This document shows, piece after piece, positions 37,170 to 51,300 of a stretch of 64,000 bases of DNA (its first letter is position 1; each line of letters begins with the position of its first letter). Under the pieces are notes generated by a model. It worked only from the letters and a program-made list of their open reading frames with translations, made no database searches and was not told the origin of the DNA. The stretch comes from Quercus robur (taxonomy: Eukaryota > Streptophyta > Magnoliopsida > Fagales > Fagaceae): assembly GCF_932294415.1 (NCBI RefSeq), contig NC_065544.1, forward strand, positions 18,203,351 through 18,267,350, in the 5' to 3' direction. The translations under genes and the position numbers were made by a program.

Positions 37170-38924
37170 TCATGAAGCCAATTCCAATTTTCTATCACGT
37201 GGCACAAGATTTGCTTGTGTCCTTGCAGCTCTACCTGTAAACAAATCAAACATACACTTAAATTGATTAAATGTTTAAGTAACCATTCCAACATCGCAAG
37301 TCAAACTAATTCCATTTTGTTACACATTTTAAAAAGCAAGACCATATTATCAAGAGCGGGATCATCACCCAAAATAGGTGACACAAATGCATACATGCAT
37401 AGAAAAACCATACATGCATAAAGTCTACCTTAACAAGTTGGCACCATTATTGAAGCAACTGAAAGAAACAAATACCATGGTTATAACATAAGAATGCTAC
37501 TGACCTTCATCTTTTTCCATTTTTCGTCTGCTGCGCCAAAGAAGACGAATTGGAGTACCAGCAAACCCTGCATTTGTACGTAGTTGCTTCTCCATATAAC
37601 GCCGGTAAGTCTCAGGGAAAAGTTTCTCATCATTAACAAAGAAAACAAATGTGGGTGGTCTTATGGCAGCCTGCAAAAGGAAATCAAGTAAGATACACTA
37701 TATCTTGGAGTGGTTCATTTATACAATACATTAAAAAAAATACACTATTTGCATTAAAGGAGAAAAAAGTTCATAAAACAATTCTACCCTGCCCTGCCCT
37801 GCCCTGACATAGCGCACATCATTTCCAAATTCCAATTCTTCGAAATCTAAGCCGTAATCCCGAGGAATTGAGATTGGCTACATAAATCCTTTTACGCTTT
37901 CCAATCCTATCTAGGACCATGTTGTCAGTTACCTCTTTAATAGTCATATCTTTCCTTCTATCCAAGTTTTATTTTTTATTTTTTATGGTGAATTCATTAA
38001 TTTTTTTTTTTTATTTTACCTTTATTTTTTCCTTTTGTCTTTTTCCAGATTAATATTATACACTTGTACTAGTTCATTCCTAAGCCTTCATTGCACATTT
38101 GCACATATCTAACAATCTAAGACAATTCTCCACCACATTCTATCTTCAACTGATGCCATCCTCACATTCTCACATAGGCAGAGCTAGGAATTTTTTCGCA
38201 TGGGTCTTAACTAAAATAAGTAAATAAATACATGGATTTGATAATATTCTGCTTAAAAGAAAAACAAACAGGTGTTTGTTAACTATACTACAGCCAAGTT
38301 CCATACTCATCAAACCAAGCACTATTGAATATCAATGAAAAAAATCCAATTTTTCTTCATGGAAAGTTGTGGTTATGAGGTTAATAAGGACCCTTTTGTA
38401 GATATGCCATTTTAACTTTATCACAATAATTTGGATGGTACTCTAAAATTTTAGTCTGTAGCCCAAGATATTTGAGAAGATTTTCCAAGTCAACTTTAAG
38501 ATGGATGGTTTTGCTTTGAACAATTTCATTCTGACTACTAGTTTCTTGGGCAAATACCGTTTGCTTTGATATTGGTTTTCTCTTGAGAAATTTATCCAAA
38601 AATAATTCAAAAATAGCAACTTCAACACTCTTAAGAATTTAATTTCAATATTTTTAATTAACAACCTAACAAAAACTTTGCACTAAACTAATACAGAATT
38701 TAACTAAAACTGTGAATACTTAAATGAGTTTTATCTTTTAGGACCACTTTTAGAATTGCGATAGGATCTAATCCTTTTTCAGAGGTTCTCATAATTGCCC
38801 CACAAAAAAAAAAAACTAAAGAAAACTAAAAATATTATTTATAAAACAAAAATAAAAAATAAATCAGTGGATGCAATTGTATAGATATTTCATATCTCTT
38901 AAATTTATTTATCCTTTTTTTCCC

Positions 38925-38960
<36 letters not shown>

Positions 38961-41900
38961 CAGCGGGTGCAATTGGACCCACTCAAAAATATGTATCTCT
39001 GCCACTGCTTTCTCACAAATAATTTAATTCTTTATTCCATCTTTCCTAGTGTTGCCACAAATCCATCTTAACATCCTCATCTCTACTACACTCCTTTTAT
39101 GGACATGTTCCAAGAGGGAGTGGGTCCCTAAAATTTCAGCATCTCTAGATCCAGTAAAACTCGAACTAAAACCACATGCTTTTGGCCAAAATTGTATGTT
39201 AAAAATACTTCAGCTCTATCTAACAAAATAACATAATGAATTTGTTCTAAATTGAATCTTTTCTCAAAAACTACGATAATGCATCACTGATAAAATGCAT
39301 CAAAACACCCATGGTATACAGACTACCGCCATATATTGCATTACCTGAGTGCAGTAATAAACACGTCCTCTCTTGCCACCTCGGGTCCTTGGAGGTGATT
39401 TAAAAGCTAGTGATTCCCGTACAACTTGATTTAATATGGAAGTGCTAAGCCTTCTTGACCTCTCCTTTTCAACTGTACTAGCAGCAATAATGATCCTGCA
39501 CTTGGCACAAATGCGATTACCTAGGACTTGCTAAGCTAAGATGCTCAGGTATCATATACAGTAAAGAATTTTCTTAGAGACAATAAGAAGTGCAGAGGGA
39601 GGATAGAATTTGGAAAGAATGCAACTGGACTGTAGTTATGAAACAAAATATATTCTTTTATGGTTCAGTTGAACATACTTGTCAACATTATGACCAGCTA
39701 TTGCAGTTGAATAAACAATAGGTGCCCAATCAAGAACACGAATTTTCTCCCTAACGTCTTGCTCATAGTATGTTGCGGTCTGCTGATTTTTATTTGGTAT
39801 GGTATCCCATTTGTTGACAACTATCAGGCACCCTTTCCCTTCTCTCTCTATCCTTTCAGCAATCCTGCAATCCTAGGATATTAAGGAAATACAATATAAC
39901 GTAATTAAGAACTGATCACTAGTGGAAAGTACCAGCCTGCATCTCACCTTATTAACAGGCCAAAGAGCAGTAATTCTAGATTTGAGAAAATCAAAAGAGC
40001 AATCCATTCTCTCAAAATATTTCTTGAAGCTCAAGTTATCACCATCATTCATCTAATATGAATTACTTTCTTTCAAACAATGATCTCAATTAATAAAGCA
40101 TAGAGAATCCAAATGTCTGCAGCACCAAAGAGCTTTTCAAGGAAAAAAATATTGAAATCAAGTGGAGAGTGTGATAAGACAGCCTCTACTTAGGGGCAAG
40201 AGATCATCTGCAAGACTAAAACATTTTCAGCTACCATATCTGCTTTTCTCTCTCTATTTGTTGGTTAAAACCCACCAACAGTGGATCATATAAATTTCAG
40301 CTATTCAAAAATTATATCTGGAATTGGCCAGACAAGTGAAGCTTGTAGAATGCCTTTTGAAATGGAAATGGATTAGTATTACACACTTATTCACATATAA
40401 AGCATTCTATGCCCCTTTGAAACTGATTACTACTTACTTTAATTGTTATGATTAACTTGATTAGTTTAAAATTTCTGTGAAAATTTGATATATTAATCTA
40501 CTTGATTCCGTATGTTACTAATAAGTCGCAGGCCAAAAGAGAAAAAACTCAAATTTGTTAGAGACACTCTTCCTGTTTTGGTCAATGAAACTGTTTTGCA
40601 ATCAATGGCCAGGACTGCTAAAAGAAGCGTGGGTGTGATCCACCAAATGCACAAGCACTTGAAACTGTGGTAGACTCTGTTTATGATTTATATTGAGGAG
40701 CCAGAAACTCTGTGGTAGGCCCTCCTTATTTGAAAAAATATTTCAAGAGGGATTTTTGAAAAGTTGGTGGTTGGAAAAGCAATCCTCAATTCCATATTTT
40801 CTCATTTTTCAATTCCAAAACATGGTACCAGAGCTTTTGCATATCTTCGGTCTTATGATTGAATCCTAGGAAACCCCCGTTCTAGTAATTTCATCTATTT
40901 TGCATGCTTACGACACTAAGGTCTAGACTAATATCAAGGTTGTTGGATGGGATTACAAATGATGGGGGATGTTAGTGTGTTTTAAGCTTGAAAGACATGG
41001 CAGCCCCCTTATTAGAAAGCTTATATAAAAAGACAGCAAACATGAAAAAATATGGATTTTGGGGTGAGATGGGCAGGGGATGTGCACCCCCAAAACCTTT
41101 TTCTTTTTCCCTGAGAATAGACACCCCACGACCTAAATTATGGACTAACCTTTTGTCTGTGAGGTGTACTTATTCTAGTAATGATCACCTTTTCAATAAT
41201 AGAATCCTAAACTGAATTTATACATTAAGAGTAATCATGAAGCACACGCAGAAAATCACAATTCTTGTGTCACCCCAAAGACAATGCATAAGACCACAAT
41301 TCACAGTAATGTAATGTTTAACTTCACATAATACACCTCAAACAACATCAATAATTTAAAATATTTATTGAGACGCATCATTTAACGTAATGAAAATAGA
41401 TTCTGGGTATCCTGCAGTTTTGAGTAAATATCAATCAATCCATCATAGGCATAATTATTTTCACCATATATAGCAACAGGGTGCTATGCAGTTTCCAGCA
41501 CAAAAAAGGCAGAAAACTCAAGAACTTCTTATAGTATGTTAAAGCTATCACGGGCACAATTGCTTGCACCACATTTTGCAACAAGCTACAATACAGTTTT
41601 ATTTCCAGCACAAATAAGGTCTAAAGCATGCTCTTAAAACATCAATTAGATTATGACCCTAGAAAAAGACATGGATGAAGTACCTGTTCCGTGATACAAG
41701 CCATGGCCTCGATGACAAGAGCGACAACATCAGAACGACGTACGGCTCGAAATGCCCGATTCACTGATAAAGCTTCTGTAATACTACCTGCTGAAGCTAC
41801 AGCTGCCCTTCTTCTAATTCCAGCAGTGTCTATAAGCCGGAACTTCTGCAAACAAGTAATTATTGTCTAAAGTATCTGGGAAAATTTGTGAGTGTAATAA

Positions 41901-42101
41901 ATGCATTTTTAATTCATTAATGATTCCACACTACGGATGGTTATTACTCTCCTATTTAAGCAATATTACAGCACATATAGAGTAGCTATCCGATAACATG
42001 CACTCATTTGTAATGCATGTAAACCAACAAAATTAAGATTCCATCAATCAACTAGCAAGATCTGTACTAATATTTCAATCTTAAAAAGTAGAAGGGAATA
42101 C

Positions 42102-42135
<34 letters not shown>

Positions 42136-42344
42136 CCAAGTTGAGGGAGCTAAATAAAGGTAGAGGAAGACCAATAATAACATTAATAGAAAGTGTAGTA
42201 AAAAATGGCATGTCAATTAAGGAAGTAACTGAGGGTATGATTTTGAATAAAATAGAATGGCGGAAAAGAATACATGTGGCCAACCATGACTAGTATGTTG
42301 AGGATCCATAACCCACCTCAAAGTTTTGGGACTAAGGCTTGGTT

Positions 42345-42384
<40 letters not shown>

Positions 42385-45300
42385 GTATGATATCCTGTAT
42401 AACATTATGCATTTTATATTTATTATTTGGCTAAGCTCACTGTATCTAGATATTCATAAGTTTTGGGCAATAACACAAATGCAACTGGAGCACTGCTCAA
42501 TGACAGGTTGAATATGTTTTTTTTTTAATTTTATAAATAAATGACAGGTTGAATATGTAAACTAATCAAACCTGGCCATCTGGTCCAGTAAATTCAGTAT
42601 CAATGGCATCACGAGTAGTACCACTGATTGGGCTAACAATTGTTCTATCCTCTCCAACCAATGCATTCAAAATGCTACTTTTACCAACATTTGGTCGGCC
42701 AACAATAGCAATTGCAGGAACATAATCTTCTTCTTCTTCATCACGAATTTCTGTACCCTATTTATAAGCATAGATGGATTAAATAAACAATAGTTTAAAA
42801 GCACCAGAGGTGAAAATGCTTATGTGTGCAGTACACTTGATAATGGCCAGAAGTGCAAATTTTGTCATATTAGGAAGAACTACTCAAGAAAATATCAACA
42901 AGCTCAACAAAAAATTTGGAGCTCAGTACGTAGGTTTCCAATTTCATCAAACTGTCGTACTGATACAAAAACTCTGTAAGAGTTAGATATTCAACTTTTG
43001 GACATACAAACCTCAATTTTTTTCAGTCCTGAACAAACAAGATCAAGAAGCTCTCCAGTTCCAGTCCCAGATACAGCAGATATTGGAAGTGGTGAAAACC
43101 TAATTGATCAATCAAAAAGTGAGGTACACTTTTTAATATCAGAACCACATAAGTGAAGAAACAAGAAATTTAAGTCCACCATGAATATCCTATAAACTTG
43201 ATTCTAGTGACAGATTCTGTCAAATACAAAACTCATTCTACACAATCCATATATTTAAGTAATAGACAACACTGCAACACGCACACGCACACGCACATAC
43301 ATAAACATAATAAATGGAATCTTGGACATAACATTCTTTATGAAGTCCTAACATTCAGAAAAATTACTTTGAATTTCATCACTGCAAAACTCATGAAATT
43401 ATCTCTATTTCCCAAATTTCTAGTCTTTCACCTTGTCTTTTCAAAAACTATAAAGTCTGCCAAAGAATCAATGTGACCCCAAAGGTGAAATGTTATATAT
43501 ATATATATATATATATATATACTCTCTTTGTCCCATTTTGTTAGTTCCGTTTAGAAAATCCAACTTTTTAAGGGAACATTATTTAACGCATTGTCTTTCA
43601 AATAAAATATATAAGTTTCCAAACTGCCCCTTAACCATTTTAGTTTAAAAAAATAAAAGTAGTGAAAAAAGGGTATTGAATTTTCAAATAAAGTAATGGT
43701 AAGCTAGAAAAGTTATTAAGGGGTATTGATCTCTCATGTAATTTAAGATGGACATTCTTCTTTTGATAATTCAATAGTTACAATGGGGGAAGGGAGAGTT
43801 GAACCCTAGACGTTTCCATTAGAAATACTAAGAGGTGCCAGTTTTGAGCTACAAGGCTGTTGGCTTAAGGTGGACGTTCTTTACTATCAAGAAATACGTT
43901 TCCTAACTATAATTTAAATGCACAATTGAATTACAACTACTTGCAAATGATGAGCACTAATCCATTTATCAAAACTCACAAAGCTTAACAAAGTATCCAA
44001 CACAAAGGGTTTCTCCCATAGAAATAGTATATAACAAATTTTGATGTTAACTTAGAGAGTCACATAAAATAGAACTAGAAGATGGTATCCAACCAAACAT
44101 CAGTGTGTTTTTCCAAAATAATAATAAGAAGAAGAAGAGAAGAATATAGAAACTACATTAGTGGAGTCCGCTAAAATATATTAACATGCATTGACTATGT
44201 TAGAGACAGAATCTAATGCAGTCCAAGTCTCAAGCCATTATAATAGAGGATTCATGGTCGTTTTTCCACATTTATATGCAGCCTCCAGATGGTGCTCCTT
44301 GGTGCATTAGATATAATATCACAATCATACATATACGTACTAAATTAGCACAACACAAATACCACACAAATTCACATTAAATTTGGAATCATAAAAAGCT
44401 AAATAAAATTAATGTTTAAACAGAAATCCACATTGTTAACCAATACACAACTGCTATGTGACTGAAGACCAATACTCTTGTCAAAAACTTGAAAATAAGA
44501 AGAAGAAAGGAGATAATAAGAGACGCCTCACCCCAAGGACCAAAACTCTGATGCTTGCATAAGTCCTTTACGTGGAGACTCACACTTGTTAACTGCAAGA
44601 ATGACATACTTATTTGAGTAGTTCTTTCGTAGCCAGTCTCCAATTTCTTCATCAGCTGCGGTCAGACCTGCCTGTTCATCATTATCTTTATTTCTTTGTA
44701 TTATAAACATTTGCTTGCCCAATTATAAAGACAAGAACTTGGAAACAAATGAAAACATTCCAAATAGGTTGAATATATAGTTCCCAAGAAATTACTATTA
44801 CTAGTTACCACCCCCTTTTTTTTTTTTTGATAAATAACGTAAGAATATTATTAATAATAAAAAATTGCCAAACCGAGTACATTGGGGATGTACTATGGGG
44901 GCACAAATCAAGAAACAAAAGAACAACGGTCAAGAAAAATAGAAAAGGAAGAACAAGAAAAAAGAGAAAAAACCACACTCCATTCAAAGAGAGTGCGAAA
45001 AGAAAAAGGATTTAATCTCCAGCAAAGAGCGTTCGCAACCCTCAAAGTTTCTAGCATTCCTTTCACGCCAAATGCACCAAATCAAGCAGTGAGGCACTAA
45101 TTTCCAAATATCAATGTGACGATGTCGCGCAAACTTTCCTTGCCAAGCCTCAAACAACTCAAGAACAGTATGAGGCATAACCAATTGAATACCAAACAAG
45201 CAGAAAACCAAAGACCACAACTCCCAAGCTATGGAACAATGAAGTAGAAGATGATCCACCGGCTCCCCACACCTCTTACACATATAGCACCAGTCAAGCA

Positions 45301-48300
45301 CTATCACTCGCCTTTTACGAAGGTTATCTGTTGTTAAAATCTTACCTAAGGAAGCAAACCAAGAAAAGAAAGCTACCCTTGGAGGAACCTTCGATTGCCA
45401 TATCATTTTCCATGGAAAGGAAACAAGATTAGGAGGGTAGAAGGAACTATAATAACCTCTAACCTCAAAACCTCTATTCCTTGCAGGCTTCCAACAAACC
45501 TTATCTGGGCCAAACCCCCGCACTGAAGAAGAATATACCAACTCCATAAACCGATCAAAGGCTTCTTCTTCCCAATCTTGTGGTGGATGACGAAATTGCA
45601 CATTCCAGTGAAATCTCCCAGCCGGCCAACCCATAATTTCAGCCACCGAGGAATCCTTTGACCTACTAAGACAATAAAGCTCCGGAAAGGCCTCTTGGAG
45701 GGTACAATCCCCACACCACACATGCTTCCAAAATTTCACTCTAGTACCGTCCCCCACATCATAAACAAGAATTTAGAGAAGTTCAACCAGCCACTTCTAA
45801 TGTATCTCCACAAGCTGACCCCATAAGGACTTGTCACCTTCTTCGTACACCAACCACCCCAAATGTTCCCATATTTTGCCTCTATAACCCTCCTCCATAA
45901 AGCATCAATCTCCGAGCCATACCTCCACAACCATTTACCTAGTAAGGCAGAATTAAAAGTACCCAACCGTCTAATACCCAACCCCCCAACCTGCAAAGGC
46001 CTACAAACCTTGGCGCAATTAAGTAAATGAATTTTAGGTTCACCTCCAATCCCATTCCACAAAAAATCTCTCTGTAATTTCTCCATACGCTTAGCCACCT
46101 TACCTGGTAAAGGAAGAAGAAAAAGAAAGTATGTAGGTAAAGAAGATAGTGAGCTTTTAATGAGTGTCACCTTACCCCCTTTAGATAAATACATTCTCTT
46201 CCACCCTGCTAATCTCCTCTCCATTCTCTCTAGGATAGGATTCCAAACAGATAAGTCCTTAAATTTTGCACCTAATGGAAGGCCCAAATATTTCAAGGGT
46301 AGAGAAGACTGCCCACACCCCAACAGACCCACCAAAACCTCCAAATTGGGTACCCCACCAACAGGTACCAACTCGGATTTCCCCAAATTAATATGAAGCC
46401 CTGACACCTCCTCAAATCTAGCAAGAATCGCCCTTAAATTAGCAATCTAAGAAGGTTCAGCATCACAAAAAAACAGAGTGTCATCTGCAAATAAAAGGTG
46501 AGACACCATCACTGATTGACCAGCCGTACTACCCACAGAAAAGCCTGAGAATTCCCCAGCGGAGGCAGCCACATCCAACATACAACTTAATACCTCCATC
46601 ACAATATCAAACAATAATGGAGATAAAGGATCCCTTTGCCGAAGCCCCCTAGAACTTCCAAAGAAATCAGTTGGGCTACCATTGATTAGGATGGAAAACT
46701 TTACAGTTGAAATGCAATACCTTATCCATTTTCTCCATTTCTCTGAGAAACCACAGCGCTGCAACATATACATCAAAAAATCCCAACTCAAATGATCATA
46801 CGCCTTCTCCACATCCAATTTACAAAGCACACCCGAAACTCCTGACTTCAATCTACTATCAATACATTCAAAAGCAATCAAGACGGAATCCAAAATCTGT
46901 CTACCCTTCACAAAAGCATTTTGTGAATCCGAAATAAGCACATGCGCCACCCTACGAAGCCGATTGGCCAACACCTTAGAAATAATCTTATAAATCCCAC
47001 CAACTAAGCTGATAGGCCGAAAATCCTTGACCTCCACAGCATCCACTTTCTTAGGAATAAGGGCAAGGAACGAAGCATTAAGACTCTTCTCAAACACCGC
47101 CTGAGTATGGAAGTTGTGGGATACAGCCATAATTTCAGATTTCAAGACACCCCAACATTACTAGTTACCACCCTTAAGGCCTTTGTATATTGAAATATTT
47201 CTTAGAAGGCCTTCCAAGGTGGAAAAGAGGCTCCCTATGATATGTCAACATGTGCTTCACCGTGAGAAATGATCTTCAACATAGAGATAACTTTCTAGGC
47301 AAATCTTAAATTTATGCATAACAGTACTACCAAATTCCTACAGGCCAGAAGACACAATACATTCATTCACAAAAATAGCTTTAAGTTCCAAGCACACAAA
47401 GGAAAAATATACTATGTTTTTTCCAGCACTAACAAGCATGGGAATCTGAAAGAGAAAGTTCAAGAGGATTGGACAAAATAATGGAAAAAAGACAGACAGT
47501 ACATTTAAGTCATACAATCATGCAAAATACCTGTCCATCAACAAGAAATACTATGACAGATGCTTCTTCCACGGCTGCTATAGCTTGTCTCTCAATCATT
47601 GAGGGCATTTTGGCAACAGCTGCCTCCCTGGAGGCCAGTGGAATCCCATCCATACCAATTGTTGTGGTAATAGCCAAGTCTTCCATAACATCAACCTGTG
47701 ACTTTGCAATATTGAGAACACCTCCAGTATCAACCACCATAAATTCATACTCTCCCCAAAAGGATCTACCATACAAGCGATCCCTAGTAACTCCTGGTTC
47801 ATCCACCACAATTGCCCGGTTCCCCTATATTAATCAAAGAAAGTCAGCTTTCACTGTGAAAACACACGTGGAAGTTTCAATTTTTATTCCCACAGTATGG
47901 GAAAGCATCAATACTAATCAGAGAATCAAAAGCCAGAATTATTGATCAAATACCCCAACAAGACGATTAAACAGTGCTGATTTACCAACGTTTGGTCTTC
48001 CAACAATTGCAACCCTTGAAAGTAGATGGTCACGGATCTGCACATTGAATTTATAAACTTTAGTAAGCAACAGCTAAAGTTTATCAGTTAAATTGCACAT
48101 CAAACGTTATCAAGAAATATCAGTTAAATTGCATCACTGAAACATGCAATTTCTTTAGGTTCTTTATCTATTTTTGTGGTTAACTTTGAAATATAAATAA
48201 ACAAAATTGAGGGTAGGCGCAAATTATGGAACTTTTTCTTCCCATATTTACAATAAATTGGGAGTAAAGCTGCCTACCAATCACCTCTCTCAGATCCCGC

Positions 48301-51300
48301 AAAAGTAGAAGCTTTGTGCACTAGGTATGACCTATATATAACAAACTTTCACAAGGATATCCTTTGTTATTCTTAAACTTCATTTATATTTTACACTGTC
48401 AACTTCTTGTATCTTATAAATAAGTGATTCTTAATTTCAAGGTTATCTACTATTAACCAAAGTACCCACAAATATACTTCAAGTAAATCTCACAAAAACA
48501 ATGAAAAAAAAAATGATTAACCCTCACACTTCTCGTGATATTACATTACATGTATACCATAGTATTTTTTATATTTTCTAATTCATAAATCTTTTTTTTT
48601 TTTTGGTCTTCAGCTATTTGATTTTGTGGACAAATACAGAGGAAAATATGATGGCACTATCTTTGTGGCCCAAAAGTACTACCAATCTATCAGTGGTTAC
48701 AATGTAAGTTTTTTTTTTTAATGTAAACATGTTTGGTGTCATGTAATTTGTAATTTTTAATAATGTGAAGCTAGATACACTTTAGATTTGTAATGTCTAA
48801 TCTGATCCATAAATTGGATCGATAAGAGAATGGTTTTCAATTAATTTTGAAGACTTACTACTGCAATAATAGTGTTTATGTGGTTTGTTTTTATTGATTT
48901 GATTTTGGTGTGTGTGTGTGTGTAGGATGAGTTGCTTTGGGCTGCTGCATGGTTGTACCAGGCAGCTGACAATCAGTACTACTTGAACTACCTTGGGAAA
49001 AATGGTGACTCTCTTGGTGGAACTGGATGGAGCATGAGTGAGTTTAGTTGGGATGTCAAATATGCTGGGGTTCAGAAACTTGTGGCCAAGGTAATAATTC
49101 ATGAACTAAACTATACTACTTAATTTGCTTTTTCAGAAATATGTTACATGTTGAAAATCACATGGACTTCATTGTATGATAATTTGTCAATCAAAAACCT
49201 CATCCATGTAACAAGTGCATGAATAATTGGTTTATCTATTTGCTTGCACTTCCTAATGCAAGGGAAAGCTGGTGGCAATGCATCAGTCTTTGAGAAGTAC
49301 CAGGAGAAGGCGCAGAATCTTTCATGAACAATTGCCTTGGAAAGGGCAGTTTGAATGTTCAGAAGACTCCCAGCAACCTTATCTTCCACCAGAGGTGGAA
49401 AAACATGCAATTTGTGAATAGGGCATCTTTTCTAATTGCTGTCTACTCTAATTATTTTGCTTCTGCTGAAAGAAACATGAATTGTGCTTCTGGAAATGTT
49501 TCACCATGAGCTTATCTCCTTCTCCAAAAAACAGGTAATTTAATTATATTGTGCAAATTCTACATTGTTTTTGTTGAATTGAGCTTTGATTATATCACAA
49601 GTAATAAAGATTTGCACAAGTTATGTGAAGCATATAATTGATGGTATGAAATGTTAAAACTCTCAGGTGGACTACCTTTTTGGGGACAATCCAAGAGCCA
49701 CAAGTTACATGGTGGGATATGGAAACAACTACGCACAACAAGTTCACCACAGGGCTTCCTTGATTGTTTCCATCAAGGTTAACCCTTCATTTGTCAGCTG
49801 CCGTGGGGGTTATGCCACTTGGTTCAGCAGGAAAGCAAGCGATCCCAATCTCCTTGTTGGTGCAGTCATTAGTGGTCCGGATTCCTATGACAACTTTGCT
49901 GATGAAAGAGAAAATTATGAGCAAACTAAGCCTGCCACCTACAACAATGCTCCTATTTTTGGTTTATTGGTATGACTAAGTGGTGGTCATGGTGGGTATA
50001 ACCAGCTCCTTCCAAGTAAATGCGCTATAACATGATCATCTCTAAAATTCACTTACATTGACTTATTATGGGCATTTAATCACAATATTTGATGGATAAA
50101 CTTTTCTTACAGCAGTTGCTCCAGCACCTAAACCTGCTGTTATCCAACCAAAGCCAACTCCAAAATCCAAAGTTATTCCAGCTCCAGGTATACCCAGACC
50201 TCTTATGGTCCATGTAATTTACCAAATTTGTTTAGAGATGAGCTTTACTAATTTTTAAAATATGTATTGGAAAATAAGGTCTAACTGAGGATCATGTTTT
50301 GCAGCAGCATCTTGAAGCCCAATTGCCGTAGAACAGAAGTTGACAACTTCATGGAATGCCAATGGGACAAATTACTACAGATATTCCACAATTGTGACAA
50401 CAAGTCTGCTAAGACACTGACGGATCTCAAGCTTTCAATTTCCAAGCTTTATGGTCCTATATGGGGACTAACAAAGTCCGGTGATTCCTATGTTTTTTTT
50501 TTTTTATCATGGCTCAACACTTTAGCTGCTGGAAAGAGTCTTGAGTCTGTCTACATTCATTCTACTTCGACAACAAACATATCCGTCTCAAGCTACACTT
50601 TGGCGCCCTAAGAAAGAAACTAAGATACACAAAGATGGTTCACACAGTTTGTTGGAAGGTTCACATAGTTTCTCAGGTTGTAATGTAAAAATTGTGCAGC
50701 TATACACATGCAATCCAGAAAGGTATTTTTCTTTTTTCTTTTAAAATTTTCATCTTTACTTGTTGATTTGGGATTTTGGTAGGATTTTAGATGAAAGTAG
50801 GATAAAAAAGGCTGAAGCTTGGAGGGAGAAAGGCGTGAAGAGACAGTTTAAAAAATGTGCTCATCCTCTTTCATCTCCACATCATTACTTATATAGAGTG
50901 ATCTAAGAGAGGGGCAATGAAAGATTAACAATTGAGAACTAAAGGAAATGACTTTCTCAATAAATTTCAAGTTTTTACTTTCTTTGTACTTCAAAGAAGC
51001 TTTGGGTGTCAGTTGGGTTTTTGTTGTGACTGATTGATGATGTTGTAAAGTTTGCAACAATTCCTGTTTCCCATATGAATAGAGTTTGAGTAACAACACT
51101 AGTTTCATAATTTCATCACATTCCAAATTTGATATGTTTTACAAAATTTAATTTGTTTTTGAGAGACAACATTAGCAATGAACCACTACCTTATTATTCA
51201 CACATTAACAAAGAAAGTAAATAGCTTTAAAAATGGGAAATGGGTTACTGACATTTATAGTGGTAATTTTACGCTTGCTCTGCTTTCGACCGCGTTGGAT

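Noticed and set aside
40900-41215. Open frame on the plus strand within a Der intron
   Set aside because: No family resemblance; bounded by ordinary intron sequence.
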